Origin: CAWFXC01 sp963819735
Lineage (GTDB): Bacteria > Actinomycetota > Acidimicrobiia > IMCC26256 > DASPTH01
Assembly: GCA_963819735.1 (NCBI GenBank)
Contig: CAWFXC010000003.1
Span: forward strand, 62,001-126,000
Direction: 5' to 3'
DNA: 64,000 bases
The notes beneath the pieces are model-generated. The model had not been told where the DNA came from. It saw nothing but the letters and a program-made list of their open reading frames with translations, and did no database searches. Shown piece after piece: positions 45,360 through 54,551 of this stretch; within the stretch, counting starts at the first letter, position 1, and every line of letters begins with the position of its first letter. The position numbers and the translations under genes are program-made.

Positions 45360-46124
45360 TCATCCGTCGAGCGCGCGGAGCCGGAAGCCGACGCCGCGGA
45401 CCGTCTCGATCCATCCGGGATCGCCGAGCTTCTTGCGCAGTGACGCGACGTGCACGTCGAGGGTCTTGGTCGGTCCGTACCAGTGCGGGTCCCAGACGTT
45501 CTCGAGCAGCTCCTGCCGCGGGCGCACCGCGCCCGCGTCGTCGGCGAGGAACGCCAGCAGATCGAACTCCTTCGGGGTGAGGCTCACGGCGTCGCCGTCG
45601 ATGGACACCCGCCGGGTCCGTCGGTCGACGCTGAGCGTCCCGAGCTCGGTCACCGACACCTGCGGCTCGCGCGGCGACGCGTCCCCGTGATCACCGGTCG
45701 CGCCGTTCCGACTTCCTGCCTCGTCGACGGCGTGTCCGTTCACTGCTGCTCCCTGCTCGATGCGTGGGCCCCGGCGCCGAGCGACCGCGCGGATCCTGGC
45801 CACCAGCTCCCGGAAGCCGAACGGCTTGACGATGTAGTCGTCGGCGCCGAGCTCGAGGCCGACCACCCGGTCGACCTCCTCCGAGCGGGCGGTGACGACG
45901 ATGATCGGGACGTCGGAACGCGCCCGCAGCTCGCGGCACACGTCAAAACCGTCACGATCGGGCAACCCCAGATCGAGCAGGACGACGTCGAAGCGGACGG
46001 CAGCCGTGCGTCCGAGCGCGGCCGAACCCGTGCCCACGCGGTCGACGTCGAGGCCCTCGCGCTCCAGACCCTTGGCGAGCGGCGTGGCTATGGCGTCGTC
46101 ATCTTCGACAATCAGGACTCGCAT
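45360..46124 (-). CDS. OmpR/PhoB-type response regulator
   Basis: 254 residues. Receiver domain with EDDD at 7-10, phospho-acceptor D51 in VVLLDLGLPDRDG, Thr in VVTARS and Lys in VKPFGF; a long linker of about 45 residues; C-terminal winged helix (LTPKEFDLLAFLADDAGAVR, TLDVHVASLRKKLGDPGWIE). ATG at 46124 preceded by GGGGAGGGG about eleven bases away. Pairs with the downstream kinase and is divergent from a small exported protein gene. Confidence 0.93.
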   Translation of the reverse strand: MRVLIVEDDDAIATPLAKGLEREGLDVDRVGTGSAALGRTAAVRFDVVLLDLGLPDRDGFDVCRELRARSDVPIIVVTARSEEVDRVVGLELGADDYIVKPFGFRELVARIRAVARRRGPRIEQGAAVNGHAVDEAGSRNGATGDHGDASPREPQVSVTELGTLSVDRRTRRVSIDGDAVSLTPKEFDLLAFLADDAGAVRPRQELLENVWDPHWYGPTKTLDVHVASLRKKLGDPGWIETVRGVGFRLRALDG

Positions 46125-46296
46125 CAGTGAATACCCCTCCCCCCTCAGCGTCGGCATGATGGGCGTTCCCCTTGAACCCGTTGGGCATCGCGACCGGTCC
46201 GCGGTCGTGGGTCACAGACCCTTCATCCGCCTCCGGAGCGGGCCGATAACTCGACGAAGCACGGGCGGCGGTGAGGCGAGCCTCGGAGGATCGGGC
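46125..46296. promoter_or_regulatory. Divergent promoter region with inverted repeat, response regulator / small exported protein
   Basis: 172 bases between divergent genes. CGACCG and CGGTCG (46191-46207, 5-base loop) form a perfect inverted repeat near the middle. It is a plausible binding place for the response regulator, but no direct-repeat OmpR-type site was recognised. Confidence 0.35.
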
Positions 46297-46533
46297 GTGC
46301 AACGACGAAAACTGGCGGCGGTGGCGGGCGTACTCAGCGTGACGGCGTTCGCGACGACAGTGGGGCTCGGCGCCAACTTCGGTCTGTTCGGGCTGACCCA
46401 GCCCAGTTCCCCGGCCGGGCGCCTGGCGGTCACGCGCGCCAGCGCGTCGACCCCGGACGGGGTCGGCAACGCGTCGGTGACCCCGGTCGCGCCCCCCGCC
46501 ACCAAGCCCAGCACCGCCCAACCGGACGACTAA
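46297..46533 (+). CDS. Small exported/membrane-anchored protein, unknown function
   Basis: 78 residues. N-terminal signal-like segment (MQRRKLAAVAGVLSVTAFAT, continuing VGLGANFGLFGL), then a Ser/Thr/Pro/Ala-rich tail ending STAQPDD. The GTG at 46297 has GGAGGA six bases upstream, a strong start despite the short length. Divergent from the two-component system, so it may be regulated by it or modulate the sensor; both are inference. No family recognised. Confidence 0.65.
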   Translation: MQRRKLAAVAGVLSVTAFATTVGLGANFGLFGLTQPSSPAGRLAVTRASASTPDGVGNASVTPVAPPATKPSTAQPDD

Positions 46534-46561
46534 ACGTCAGCTCGCCTTCGGCGGCCGATGC

Positions 46562-47503
46562 TTACTCCCCGGCGGGTTCCACGTCGCCGACGGCGGGGCC
46601 CAGATCGTCGAGCACTGCGACGAGATCCGGGGTGAGCGGCTCCTCCACCTCGACGCGGTCGCCCGTGAAGGGATGGACGAACGCCAGACCGCCGGCGTGG
46701 AGGAACGGCCGGTCGAGCGCGAGGCCTGGCCGCCGACCGCCGTAGGCCGCGTCGCCCACCACCGGGTGCCCGATCGCCTGCAGGTGCACCCGGATCTGAT
46801 GGGTCCGGCCCGTCTCCAGCCGGCACTCCAGCAACGACACCTCCGGTTCGCGGTACTCGGCGACCACCTCGTAACCGGTGCGGGCGCCCCGCCCGCCCTC
46901 GCGTACCGCCATCCGGGTGGGGCGCCGGACCGAACGCCCGATCGGGGCGTCGATCATGCCGCGGGAGTTCTCCGGGCGCCCCCACGCCAGGGCCACGTAC
47001 CGCCGTTCGACGTCGTGCGCCGCCAGCATCGAAACGAGCGCGTCGTAGGCCCGCGGCGTGCGCGCCACCACCAGCAGCCCGCTGGTGTCGCGGTCGAGGC
47101 GGTGCACGATCCCCGGGCGCGCCGGGTCGCCGACCGACTCGATCTCGGGGAACGCCGCCAGCAGCCCGTTGACGAGGGTGCCGTCGGGATGGCCGGCCCC
47201 CGGGTGCACCACCAGCCCGGCCGGCTTGGCCAGCACCAGGAGGTCGTCGTCGAGGTGGCGCACCGAGATCGGGATCGACGGGTCGAGTTGCGGCCGGCCC
47301 GGCGCCGCCGGCTCGGCCAACACCTCGATCACGTCTTCGTGGGCCAGTCGGTGGCTCTTCGCCACCGTGCGGCCGTCGAGCAGGACCGATCCCGCCTCGA
47401 CCAGCGCCTGTACCTCACTGCGGGTCCAGCCGGTGAGGAGGGCCACTGCCCGGTCGAGTCGCTCACCCGCCAACGACTCCGGGACCGCGAACTCCTCAGT
47501 CAC
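46562..47503 (-). CDS. rluD: RluD-type 23S rRNA pseudouridine synthase
   Basis: 313 residues. S4 domain (ERLDRAVALLTGWTRSEVQA, GSVLLDGRTVAKSHRL) and the catalytic motif GIVHRLDRDTSGLLVVART with the active Asp, plus GRTHQIRVHLQAIGHPVVGD. Follows lspA, the common bacterial arrangement; GTG at 47503 overlaps the lspA end by eight bases. Exact uridine targets are not deducible. Confidence 0.92.
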   Translation of the reverse strand: MTEEFAVPESLAGERLDRAVALLTGWTRSEVQALVEAGSVLLDGRTVAKSHRLAHEDVIEVLAEPAAPGRPQLDPSIPISVRHLDDDLLVLAKPAGLVVHPGAGHPDGTLVNGLLAAFPEIESVGDPARPGIVHRLDRDTSGLLVVARTPRAYDALVSMLAAHDVERRYVALAWGRPENSRGMIDAPIGRSVRRPTRMAVREGGRGARTGYEVVAEYREPEVSLLECRLETGRTHQIRVHLQAIGHPVVGDAAYGGRRPGLALDRPFLHAGGLAFVHPFTGDRVEVEEPLTPDLVAVLDDLGPAVGDVEPAGE

Positions 47504-48077
47504 CGGCTTGCCCCCGTCGCTCGCTGCCGCTCGCTCCGTCCCGGTCGGGATCTCGGTCCCGTCGCTCACGGATGTCGGTGCGGATCGCCCAGATCGCGAT
47601 GAGGGCGGCGCCGATCGTGATCGAGGCATCGGCGACGTTGAACGTGGGCCACGCCCCGATGTGCACGAAGTCGACGACGCCGCCCCGCAGGAATCCGGGC
47701 GAACGGAACACCCGGTCGAGCAGGTTGCCCAGCGCGCCGCCCAGCACCAGCGACAACGCGACCACCATCAACGTGTCGCGGGTGCGACGGACCGCACGGA
47801 TCAGGAAGAACGCAACGATGCCGGCCACGATGGCGAGCAACGGCGTGAACGCCGTGAAGAGGCTGAACGCGCTCCCGGTGTTGCGGGCCAACGTGAAGTC
47901 GACCGTGTCGCCGATGATGGCGACGGGCGCATCGGCGAGTGAGCGCACGGCCCACAACTTGGCGAGTTGGTCGACGACCACGACGCCGATGACGATCGAT
48001 GCGGCGAGGACCGGTCGCCCGGCCGGGGGCTGCTCGGTACGCGGGCCGGAGCCGCGGCTATCGGCGTCGCTCGGCAC
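47496..48077 (-). CDS. lspA: Prolipoprotein signal peptidase II
   Basis: About 193 residues, four membrane segments. Family motifs with the two catalytic Asp: ARNTGSAFSL, GALGNLLDRVFR and VVDFVHIGAWPTFNVADASI. The start is unclear: the GTG at 48077 overlaps the preceding gene's stop and gives an N-terminal soluble stretch of about 25 residues (SDADSRGSGPRTEQ). The C-terminal tail is Arg/Asp-rich. Confidence 0.92.
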   Translation of the reverse strand: MPSDADSRGSGPRTEQPPAGRPVLAASIVIGVVVVDQLAKLWAVRSLADAPVAIIGDTVDFTLARNTGSAFSLFTAFTPLLAIVAGIVAFFLIRAVRRTRDTLMVVALSLVLGGALGNLLDRVFRSPGFLRGGVVDFVHIGAWPTFNVADASITIGAALIAIWAIRTDIRERRDRDPDRDGASGSERRGQAGD

Positions 48078-48900
48078 GCGCCTTGCAGTCGACGCAGGTC
48101 TCGGCGTACGGCAGCGCATCGAGCCGCTCGAGCGAGATCCGGCGGCCGGCGGGCACGCACACGCCGTAGGTCTTGTCGGCGATGCGTTCGAGGGCGCGGT
48201 CGATCTCACTCACGATGTTGTTGGCCGACGCCGACAACAGCAGATCCCGTTCACGCTCGATATTGATGGTGTCGCCTTCGCCCGACTCTTCGTCGAACTG
48301 CGTGTCGCCGCCCTCGCGCTCGGCGGCCAACTGCTCGGCCTCGGCCTGCAACTCGTCGGCCTGCTGCACGTGGCGCGCCCGCTCCTCGAGCAACTTCGCC
48401 TCGAGCTTCTCCAGCGTGCGGGGCGAGATGTTCGGCTTCTCGGGCTTCACCTCGAACCCCGAGAGCGGACAGATCACCGTGTTGGGCTTGCGGACCGCCT
48501 TCTTCAGCCCGGCGATGGGGGCCGACGGACCCGACGACGCGGCGGCGGCCTTGGCCGGCGCCGCCTTCTTGGCCGGGGCCGTCTTGGCTGCGTCGACCGG
48601 CTTGGCGGACGCGCCCTTCGCCGGTGTGGCCTTCTTGGCCGGCGCCGCCTTGGCCGGCGCGGCCTTCTTCGCGGGTGCCGCCTTGGCGGGCGCGGCCTTC
48701 GTGGGCGATGCGACCTTCGCCGGCGCGGCCTTGGCCGCAGCAGCCTTCTTCGGGGACGCGCCCTTGGCCGGCACGGCCTTCTTGGCCGGCGCCGAGGGCG
48801 CCGCTTTGGCCCCGCCGGCCTTGGCCGGCACGGCCTTCTGCGCCGCCACCTTGGTGGGCGCGGGCTTCGTCGTCTTCTTGGGCGGTGTGGCCTTGGCCAT
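48058..48900 (-). CDS. DksA/TraR-family protein with long Lys/Ala/Pro-rich N-terminus
   Basis: 280 residues. About 130 N-terminal residues are Ala/Lys/Pro repeats (AAPAKKAAPAKAAPAKKATP) resembling histone H1-like tails; the rest is a DksA/TraR coiled-coil (KLEAKLLEERARHVQQADEL, RALERIADKTYGVC) and zinc-finger region. Of the usual four Cys only C248, C269 and C272 are present; the position of the second is A251 (GVCVPAGRRISLERL). May bind RNA polymerase and, through the tail, nucleic acid; inferred. ATG at 48900 with a clear upstream promoter. Confidence 0.85.
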   Translation of the reverse strand: MAKATPPKKTTKPAPTKVAAQKAVPAKAGGAKAAPSAPAKKAVPAKGASPKKAAAAKAAPAKVASPTKAAPAKAAPAKKAAPAKAAPAKKATPAKGASAKPVDAAKTAPAKKAAPAKAAAASSGPSAPIAGLKKAVRKPNTVICPLSGFEVKPEKPNISPRTLEKLEAKLLEERARHVQQADELQAEAEQLAAEREGGDTQFDEESGEGDTINIERERDLLLSASANNIVSEIDRALERIADKTYGVCVPAGRRISLERLDALPYAETCVDCKARAERRR

Positions 48901-48926
48901 GACTTCCCCCGGGGAGCGAGCGCCGG

Positions 48927-48954
48927 ATTGTAGTGGCACGCGGAAGGCGTCCAA
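48927..48954 (-). promoter_or_regulatory. Sigma70-type promoter of the DksA/TraR-like gene
   Basis: On the minus strand TTGGAC (48954-48949), 16-base spacer, TACAAT (48932-48927). Transcription would start about 20 bases before the ATG, leaving room for the GGGGGAAG ribosome-binding sequence. Confidence 0.6.
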
Positions 48955-49050
48955 CCCATCCCCCGGCGCCGGTGTTCCGAAACGCCGATGGTTTCGCGCG
49001 CCGCTCGTCGATCGATCGCGACCGTGTTCGCACGGGGTCGGCGACGGAGG

Positions 49051-49068
49051 CGCCCGTAAAGTACCCGG
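49051..49068 (+). promoter_or_regulatory. Possible -10 box for leaderless ileS
   Basis: TAAAGT (49057-49062) ends six bases before the ileS GTG and no ribosome-binding sequence lies at the normal distance (GGAGG is 18 bases away). This fits a leaderless transcript. No clear -35. Confidence 0.35.
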
Positions 49069-52000
49069 GTGCCGTTCGAACCCGTCGCCCCGTCGCTCAA
49101 CCTCGTCGCGCTCGAACAAGAGGTATTGACCCGCTGGGACGCCGACGACGTGTTCGCCGAGAGCCTGCGCCGCCGGGCCGGAGCTCCCGAGTGGGTGTTC
49201 TACGAAGGTCCGCCGACCGCCAACGGCCGTCCCGGCATCCACCACGTGTGGGCCCGCCTGTTCAAGGACCTGTACCCGCGCTTCCACACCATGCGCGGCC
49301 GTCACGTCGCCCGCAAGGGAGGATGGGACTGCCACGGTCTCCCGGTGGAGGTCGAGGTCGAGAAAGAGCTCGGCATCACGAACAAGCACGAGATCGTCGC
49401 CTTCGGCATCGCCGAGTTCAATCAGCGCTGTCGCGAATCAGTGCACCGCTACGTGGGCGACTTCGAGGCGCTCACCCGGCGCATCGGCATGTGGCTCGAC
49501 ACCGCCGACGCCTACTGGACGCTCGACAACACCTACATCGAGAGTGTGTGGTGGCAGTTCCGCCAGATGTGGGACACCGGCAACATCTACGAAGGGCACA
49601 AGGTCGTCCCCTACTGCGGGCGCTGCGGCACCGCGCTGTCGAGCCACGAGCTCGCCCAACCGGGCGCGTACCGCGACGTCATCGAAGCATCGGTGTACGT
49701 GCGCTTCCCGCTCGTCGACCGCGACTACGACCTGCTCGTGTGGACCACCACGCCGTGGACATTGGTGTCGAACACCGGCGCTGCGGTGAGCCCCGACGTC
49801 GACTACGTGCGCGTGCGCGGCACCGACGGCCGCCGCGACCTCGTGATGGCGGCGGCGCGCGTGGCCGACGTGCTCGGCGACGACGCCGAGATCCTCTGGC
49901 CGGTCGAGGTCGAGGAGCTGGTCGGCCGGCACTACGAGCGCCCGTTCGACTTCCTCCCCCTGCCCGATTCCGGCGCCCGGGTCGTGGCCGCCGACTTCGT
50001 CACCGTCGACGACGGTTCCGGCATCGTCCACCTCGCACCCGCGTTCGGCGAGATCGACCGCGAAGTCGGCGAAGCCGAGGGACTCCCACTCCTCAACCCG
50101 GTCGGTCCCGCGGCCACGTTCGTCGACGCGCCGGGCGCGCTCACCCCGTGGGCCGACCAGTTCGTGAAGGATGCCGACGCGTCGATCATCGACGCGCTGG
50201 CGGCTGCGGGCCGGCTCGAGCGCGTGGTCGACTACTCGCACTCGTACCCGCACTGCTGGCGGTGCAGCACCCCGCTCATCTACTGGGCGAAGCCCACCTG
50301 GTTCGCCCGGACCTCGGCCCGCAAGGACGACCTGCTGCGGGAGAACGAGACCATCGGCTGGCACCCCGAGCACATCAAGCACGGCCGCTTCGGCGACTGG
50401 CTGGAGAACAACGTCGACTGGGCGTTGTCGCGCGACCGGTTCTGGGGCACGCCCCTCCCGGTCTGGCGCTGCGACGAGTGCGGCACCGACACGTGCGTGG
50501 GCTCGGTGGCCGAGCTGGCCGAGCGCTCGGGGCGCGACCTCGACGGCCTCGATCTCCACCGCCCCGCGGTCGACGACGTCACCATCACCTGCCCGAAGTG
50601 CGAGCACGCCGGCGCGCGGCGGGTCGAGCCGGTGCTCGACGCGTGGTTCGACTCCGGCGCGATGCCGGCCGCGCAGTTCCACTACCCGTTCGAGAACGCC
50701 GATCGCTTCGAGCGCCGCTTCCCCGCCGACTTCATCTGTGAGGCGATCGACCAGACCCGCGGCTGGTTCTACTCGCTGCTCGCGGTGAACACGCTGGTGT
50801 TCGACCGCAGCCCGTACCGCAACGTTGTCTGTCTCGCGCTGGTCGTCGACAAGGACGGCCAGAAGATGTCGAAGACCAAGGGCAACGTGATCGACCCGTG
50901 GACGGTGCTCGACACGCGCGGTGCCGACGCGCTGCGCTGGAACTTCTTCTCCGCCGGTTCGCCGTGGACGGCGCGCCGCGTCTCCGTGGAGGCGGTCGAC
51001 GAGTCGGCCCGCTTCCTGATCACGCTCTGGAACACCTACTCGTTCTTCGTCACCTATGCGAACCTCGATGGGTGGGCGCCGGGCTTGGCCGGAACGCCGG
51101 CGCCGGTCCACGTGCTCGACCGGTGGGTGCGGTCACGCCTGCACTCCACGGTCGAGGCCGTCACCGACGCGCTCGAGGCGTTCGACGCGCTGCGGGGCGC
51201 GCAGGCGATCGAACGCTTCGTCGACGACCTGTCCAACTGGTACGTGCGCCGCTCCCGCCCGCGCTTCTGGCAGGCGAACGACGCGGCTGCCCACGCAACT
51301 CTCTACGAGGCGCTCACCACCGTCGCCCGGCTCCTGGCGCCGTTCACGCCCTTCGTGGCCGACGAGCTGCACCGGAACCTGGCCGGCGCGAACGCCGACG
51401 GCACGGTCGCCTCCGTCCACCTCACCGACTGGCCGGTGGCCGACGCCGACGCCCGCGACGACGCACTCGAAGCCGAGATGGAGCGCGCCCGCACGATCGT
51501 GTCGCTCGGGCTGGCGGCGCGCAACGAGTCGAAGCTGAAGGTGCGCCAACCGCTCCGGCGCGCGCTCGTGCTGGTGCCCGACGCGGACGAAGGGGCGCGT
51601 TCTCGAACGAGGTTGCGGCCGAGATCGCCGACGCGCTCAACGTGAAGGAACTGGAAGCGGTCACCAATCTCGAGGGACTGCTCGAGTACACGGTGGTCCC
51701 CAACTTCCGGGCCCTCGGGCCCAAGGCGGGCAAGCGCGTGCCGTTGGTGAAGGACGCGCTGGTGGGGGCCGACGGTGCCGCGGTGCGCCGCGCCCTCGAC
51801 GAGGCCGGAGGTTTCGACCTCGCGCTCGCCGACGGCTCGACCATCCGCCTCGAACCCGCCGACGTCGAGGTGCGGGCGGCATCGCACGAAGCCCTCGCGC
51901 TGGCGCAGGACGGCGGGTTCGCCGTCGCCATCGACACGACGCTCGACGACGAGTTGCGGGCCGAGGGCAGCGCCCGCGACCTGATCCGCCTCGTGAACGA

Positions 52001-52220
52001 ACAGCGCAAGGCGATCGGGCTCGACATCGCCGACCGGGTGCGGGTCCGCCTCGGCGTCCCCGGCGGGCGGCTCGAGGCGGCCGCCCACCTGCACCGCGAC
52101 TGGATCGCCCGCGAAGCGCTGGCGGTCGAGTTCGACATAGCCGTCGACGGCGCGGGCGCGGGCGATTCGACGTTCGAGGTCGACGGCGAACCAGTCTCGA
52201 TTCTGATCACTCGCGCCTGA
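49069..52220 (+). CDS. ileS: Isoleucyl-tRNA synthetase, interrupted by a one-base frameshift
   Basis: Intended length about 1050 residues. Class I core with YEGPPTANGRPGIHHVWARL (HIGH-like), GWDCHGLPVEVEVEKELGI, editing domain (VWTTTPWTLVSNTGA), KMSKTKGNVIDPW, anticodon-binding helical domain. The length and motifs fit the type-2 (eukaryote-like) IleRS common in actinobacteria. At about 51590-51600 the frame breaks: after VLVPDADEG the homology continues one frame over (SNEVAAEIADALNVKELEAV to the end). Total 3152 bases is one short of a multiple of three; adding one G to the GGGG at 51592-51595 restores the frame, as expected for a homopolymer undercall. Confidence 0.87.
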
Positions 52221-52277
52221 ACGAGGCGCGCGTGAACGCGCGGGTCGGTACGGCGGCGCGCGCTCGGAAGGTGCGGG

Positions 52278-53495
52278 CTAGCGGCGCCGGCGGAACCGGC
52301 GGCGGTCCTGCTCGGCCTGATCGTCGTACGGCGCAGCCGACGCTTCGTCGCGCGGCCCGAGCGGCGCGTCGTCGCGCACCGCTTCGCGCAGCGACGCGAA
52401 GAACGCATCGTCGTCGAGCGAGTCGGTGTTGACCGGGTGGGCTTCGATCGGCACGTCGCTCGTGTACGGCTGGGGCGCCGGTGCGTCCTCGCGGTCCCAC
52501 GGCGCGGGCGCGTCCCACGACTGGTCGCCCGCGGGTGCCCACTCGTCTTCCGAGGAGAGCCACGGCGCGTCACCCGCGCCGGTCGACGGGAATCCCGCGG
52601 ACGGGGCGGGCGGCCACTCGGCCGCCGCCGGCCGCGGCGGTGCCGCCACTGGTGAGCTGGACGCGTACGCCGATCCGCCGGCCGATGCGCTCGCGGTGCC
52701 GACGGCGCCGATCGCACGCGTGTCGGGGCCGGAGTCCCAGGGCGCCGGTTCGTCGGCGGTGGCGTCGATCACGACGTCGGCCGTCGGGGCCGGAGCGGCC
52801 GATGACGCGGCCGGGGTCGCCGGCGCGACCGGAGCCGGAGCTGCGGGTGCCGCCGCGGTCGGGGCGTCGACCGCGAGCGACGGAGGCGCCATGGCCGCGG
52901 TGGCGGCGGGATCACGCGTGGGCGGCAGCTCGATCTCGTGCAGCTCGGGCCGGGCCGACGGCGGGTCGACCGCGCCGGTGAGCCGTTCGAGGTCGGCTTC
53001 GAGGGTGGCGCGGAGACGGTCGCGGTAGCTCGACGCGTAGGAGTCGAGCGCGTCGGCGTCGGCGCGCAGCTTCTCGCGGCGGGAGGAGAGGTCCTGGATC
53101 TCGGCTTCGAGGCGACGGCGCTCGCCCTCGGCGATGCGCCGGGCGTTGCCCTCGGCCTCGCTGACCATCGCCTGCGCCTTCGCTTCGGACTCGTCGAGGA
53201 TCTGACGCGCCCGCGCCTGCGCCTCGTTCACCGCGTCGTCGGCGGCGCGTTGTGCGAGCAGCAGAGTGCGCTGCAGCATGTCGGCGTCGTCACGGCTCGA
53301 CGGCAGCGGCACCGCTTCCGGTGCTGCAGGCGCGGCCGCCGCGGCCGGGCGCGAGGCGGTGTCCTGCAGCTTCTGCGAGAGGCCCTCGATCGTGACGGCG
53401 GCCCGTTCGAGGAGGTCGTCGACCTCGTCGCGGTCGTAGCCACGCCACGAATCCTTGATCTCGCTGCCACGGAGTTCCGAAGGAGTCACATCCAT
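52278..53495 (-). CDS. divIVA: DivIVA/Wag31-like polar growth and septum-site protein
   Basis: 405 residues. N-terminal DivIVA membrane-binding domain (VTPSELRGSEIKDSWRGYDR, DEVDDLLERAAVTIEGLSQK), then a coiled-coil (ALLAQRAADDAVNEAQARAR region through AEIQDLSSRREKLRADADAL), then a very long Ala/Pro/Asp-rich tail of about 210 residues. The tail is much longer than in Bacillus DivIVA. Last gene of the division cluster, behind yggT and sepF as in other actinobacteria; convergent with ileS. Confidence 0.88.
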   Translation of the reverse strand: MDVTPSELRGSEIKDSWRGYDRDEVDDLLERAAVTIEGLSQKLQDTASRPAAAAAPAAPEAVPLPSSRDDADMLQRTLLLAQRAADDAVNEAQARARQILDESEAKAQAMVSEAEGNARRIAEGERRRLEAEIQDLSSRREKLRADADALDSYASSYRDRLRATLEADLERLTGAVDPPSARPELHEIELPPTRDPAATAAMAPPSLAVDAPTAAAPAAPAPVAPATPAASSAAPAPTADVVIDATADEPAPWDSGPDTRAIGAVGTASASAGGSAYASSSPVAAPPRPAAAEWPPAPSAGFPSTGAGDAPWLSSEDEWAPAGDQSWDAPAPWDREDAPAPQPYTSDVPIEAHPVNTDSLDDDAFFASLREAVRDDAPLGPRDEASAAPYDDQAEQDRRRFRRRR

Positions 53496-53598
53496 GGGAG
53501 AACATGGTAGCGAGAAGCCCGCCGCAGGTCAGGAACCCTGTCCGGCTCCGGCAGGGAGCGGCCACGATCGGCTCGCCGCGCCCCCGGATCCGCGGGCC

Positions 53599-53641
53599 GG
53601 CGCGCGTCGGATGCGCGCGTCGGATGGGCGCGCGTCGGAGG
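53599..53641. repeat. Short tandem repeat between divIVA and yggT
   Basis: Three imperfect copies of CGCGCGTCGGATG (13-15 bp period) in the 159-base gap upstream of divIVA. No other feature is seen in this gap. Confidence 0.6.
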
Positions 53642-53654
53642 CGGCCGCGCCGCT

Positions 53655-53903
53655 TCAGCCCGACAGCACGATGGAGCGCAGGATCACCAGCACGAAGAAC
53701 ACGACGATGAACGAGGTGTCGAACATCCCCGCCGCCGGGATCACCCGGCGCACCGGCCGCAGCACCGGCTCGGTGAGCTCGAACAGCAATGCGTTGAGCG
53801 AGGCGAGGAACGTGCCGCCGCGCACCGGGAACCACGACAGGACGGCCCGCCCCGCGAGGATCACGAGGTAGAGGGTGAGGAGTCCCCCGATGACGGTACG
53901 CAC
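53655..53903 (-). CDS. YggT family membrane protein
   Basis: 82 residues. Two membrane segments (GLLTLYLVILAGRAVLSWFP and FIVVFFVLVILRSIVL) joined by the family loop ELTEPVLRPVRRVIPAAGMFDTS-type sequence (LTEPVLRPVRRVIP). GTG start at 53903, two bases before the sepF stop. Position between sepF and divIVA is conserved in Gram-positive bacteria. Function in division is presumed from context. Confidence 0.88.
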   Translation of the reverse strand: MRTVIGGLLTLYLVILAGRAVLSWFPVRGGTFLASLNALLFELTEPVLRPVRRVIPAAGMFDTSFIVVFFVLVILRSIVLSG

Positions 53904-53905
53904 GG

Positions 53906-54511
53906 TCAGGGTTGGAACAGGCCGCGCGCCTGGAGCCGGTCTTTCTCCTCCTGGGAGACCTCGACGTTGCTCGGGGTGAGCAGGAACACCTGATCGGCCA
54001 CACGCTGCATCGAACCGGCGACCGCGTACGCGAGGCCACTCGAGAAGTCGATGAGGCGCCGTTGGAGCTCGCGCGGCAGGCCCTGCAGGTTCAGGATCAC
54101 CGGCTGGTTGGCCTTGAGGCGGTCGCCGACCTCCTGGGCGTCGTTGAAGCCCTGCGGCTCGACCACATGGACGCGCGCCGCGCTGGTGGGACCGATCGTG
54201 CGGACGACACTCGGACGTGGGGTCGACATGCCCGACGGCTCCTCGCGACTCTGCGCGCGTGGAGGCGCCGGGGCGGGCGCCGCGTCGGGGACGCCGTAAT
54301 CGGAGGGTGCATCGCGCGCGGTACGGACGGTGCCGGACTCGCTCTCGCCGTTGCGGCCGTCGTCGTCGTGACCTCGTGGCGCGCGCGGGTTCTGCGGCGC
54401 ATCGGCCGGGTCGCCGTAGTCGCCGTAGGACTCGTACTCACCGCCGTAGTCGAGCTCGTCGTCGTCCTGGAGACCCAGGTAGACCATCGCCCGACGCCAC
54501 ATAGAAGCCAT
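53906..54511 (-). CDS. sepF: Cell division protein SepF
   Basis: FtsZ membrane anchor and bundling protein. 201 residues: N-terminal membrane-targeting helix (MASMWRRAMVYLGLQDDDEL), an acidic Tyr/Asp/Pro-rich linker, then the SepF core (ARVHVVEPQGFNDAQEVGDR, NQPVILNLQGLPRELQRRLI, DFSSGLAYAVAGSMQRVADQ, VFLLTPSNVEVS). Actinobacteria lack FtsA/ZipA, which makes SepF the probable main anchor. Confidence 0.94.
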   Translation of the reverse strand: MASMWRRAMVYLGLQDDDELDYGGEYESYGDYGDPADAPQNPRAPRGHDDDGRNGESESGTVRTARDAPSDYGVPDAAPAPAPPRAQSREEPSGMSTPRPSVVRTIGPTSAARVHVVEPQGFNDAQEVGDRLKANQPVILNLQGLPRELQRRLIDFSSGLAYAVAGSMQRVADQVFLLTPSNVEVSQEEKDRLQARGLFQP

Positions 54512-54551
54512 GCAGGTCTGCCTCCTCAGCGGGCGTCAGCCTAGGCCGCGA

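Noticed and set aside
48901..49068. T-box leader for ileS (TGGCACGCGG resembles the TGGNACCGCG T-box core)
   Set aside because: The match lacks one base, it lies 130 bases from the start inside the opposite-strand promoter of the DksA-like gene, and no specifier stem could be recognised.
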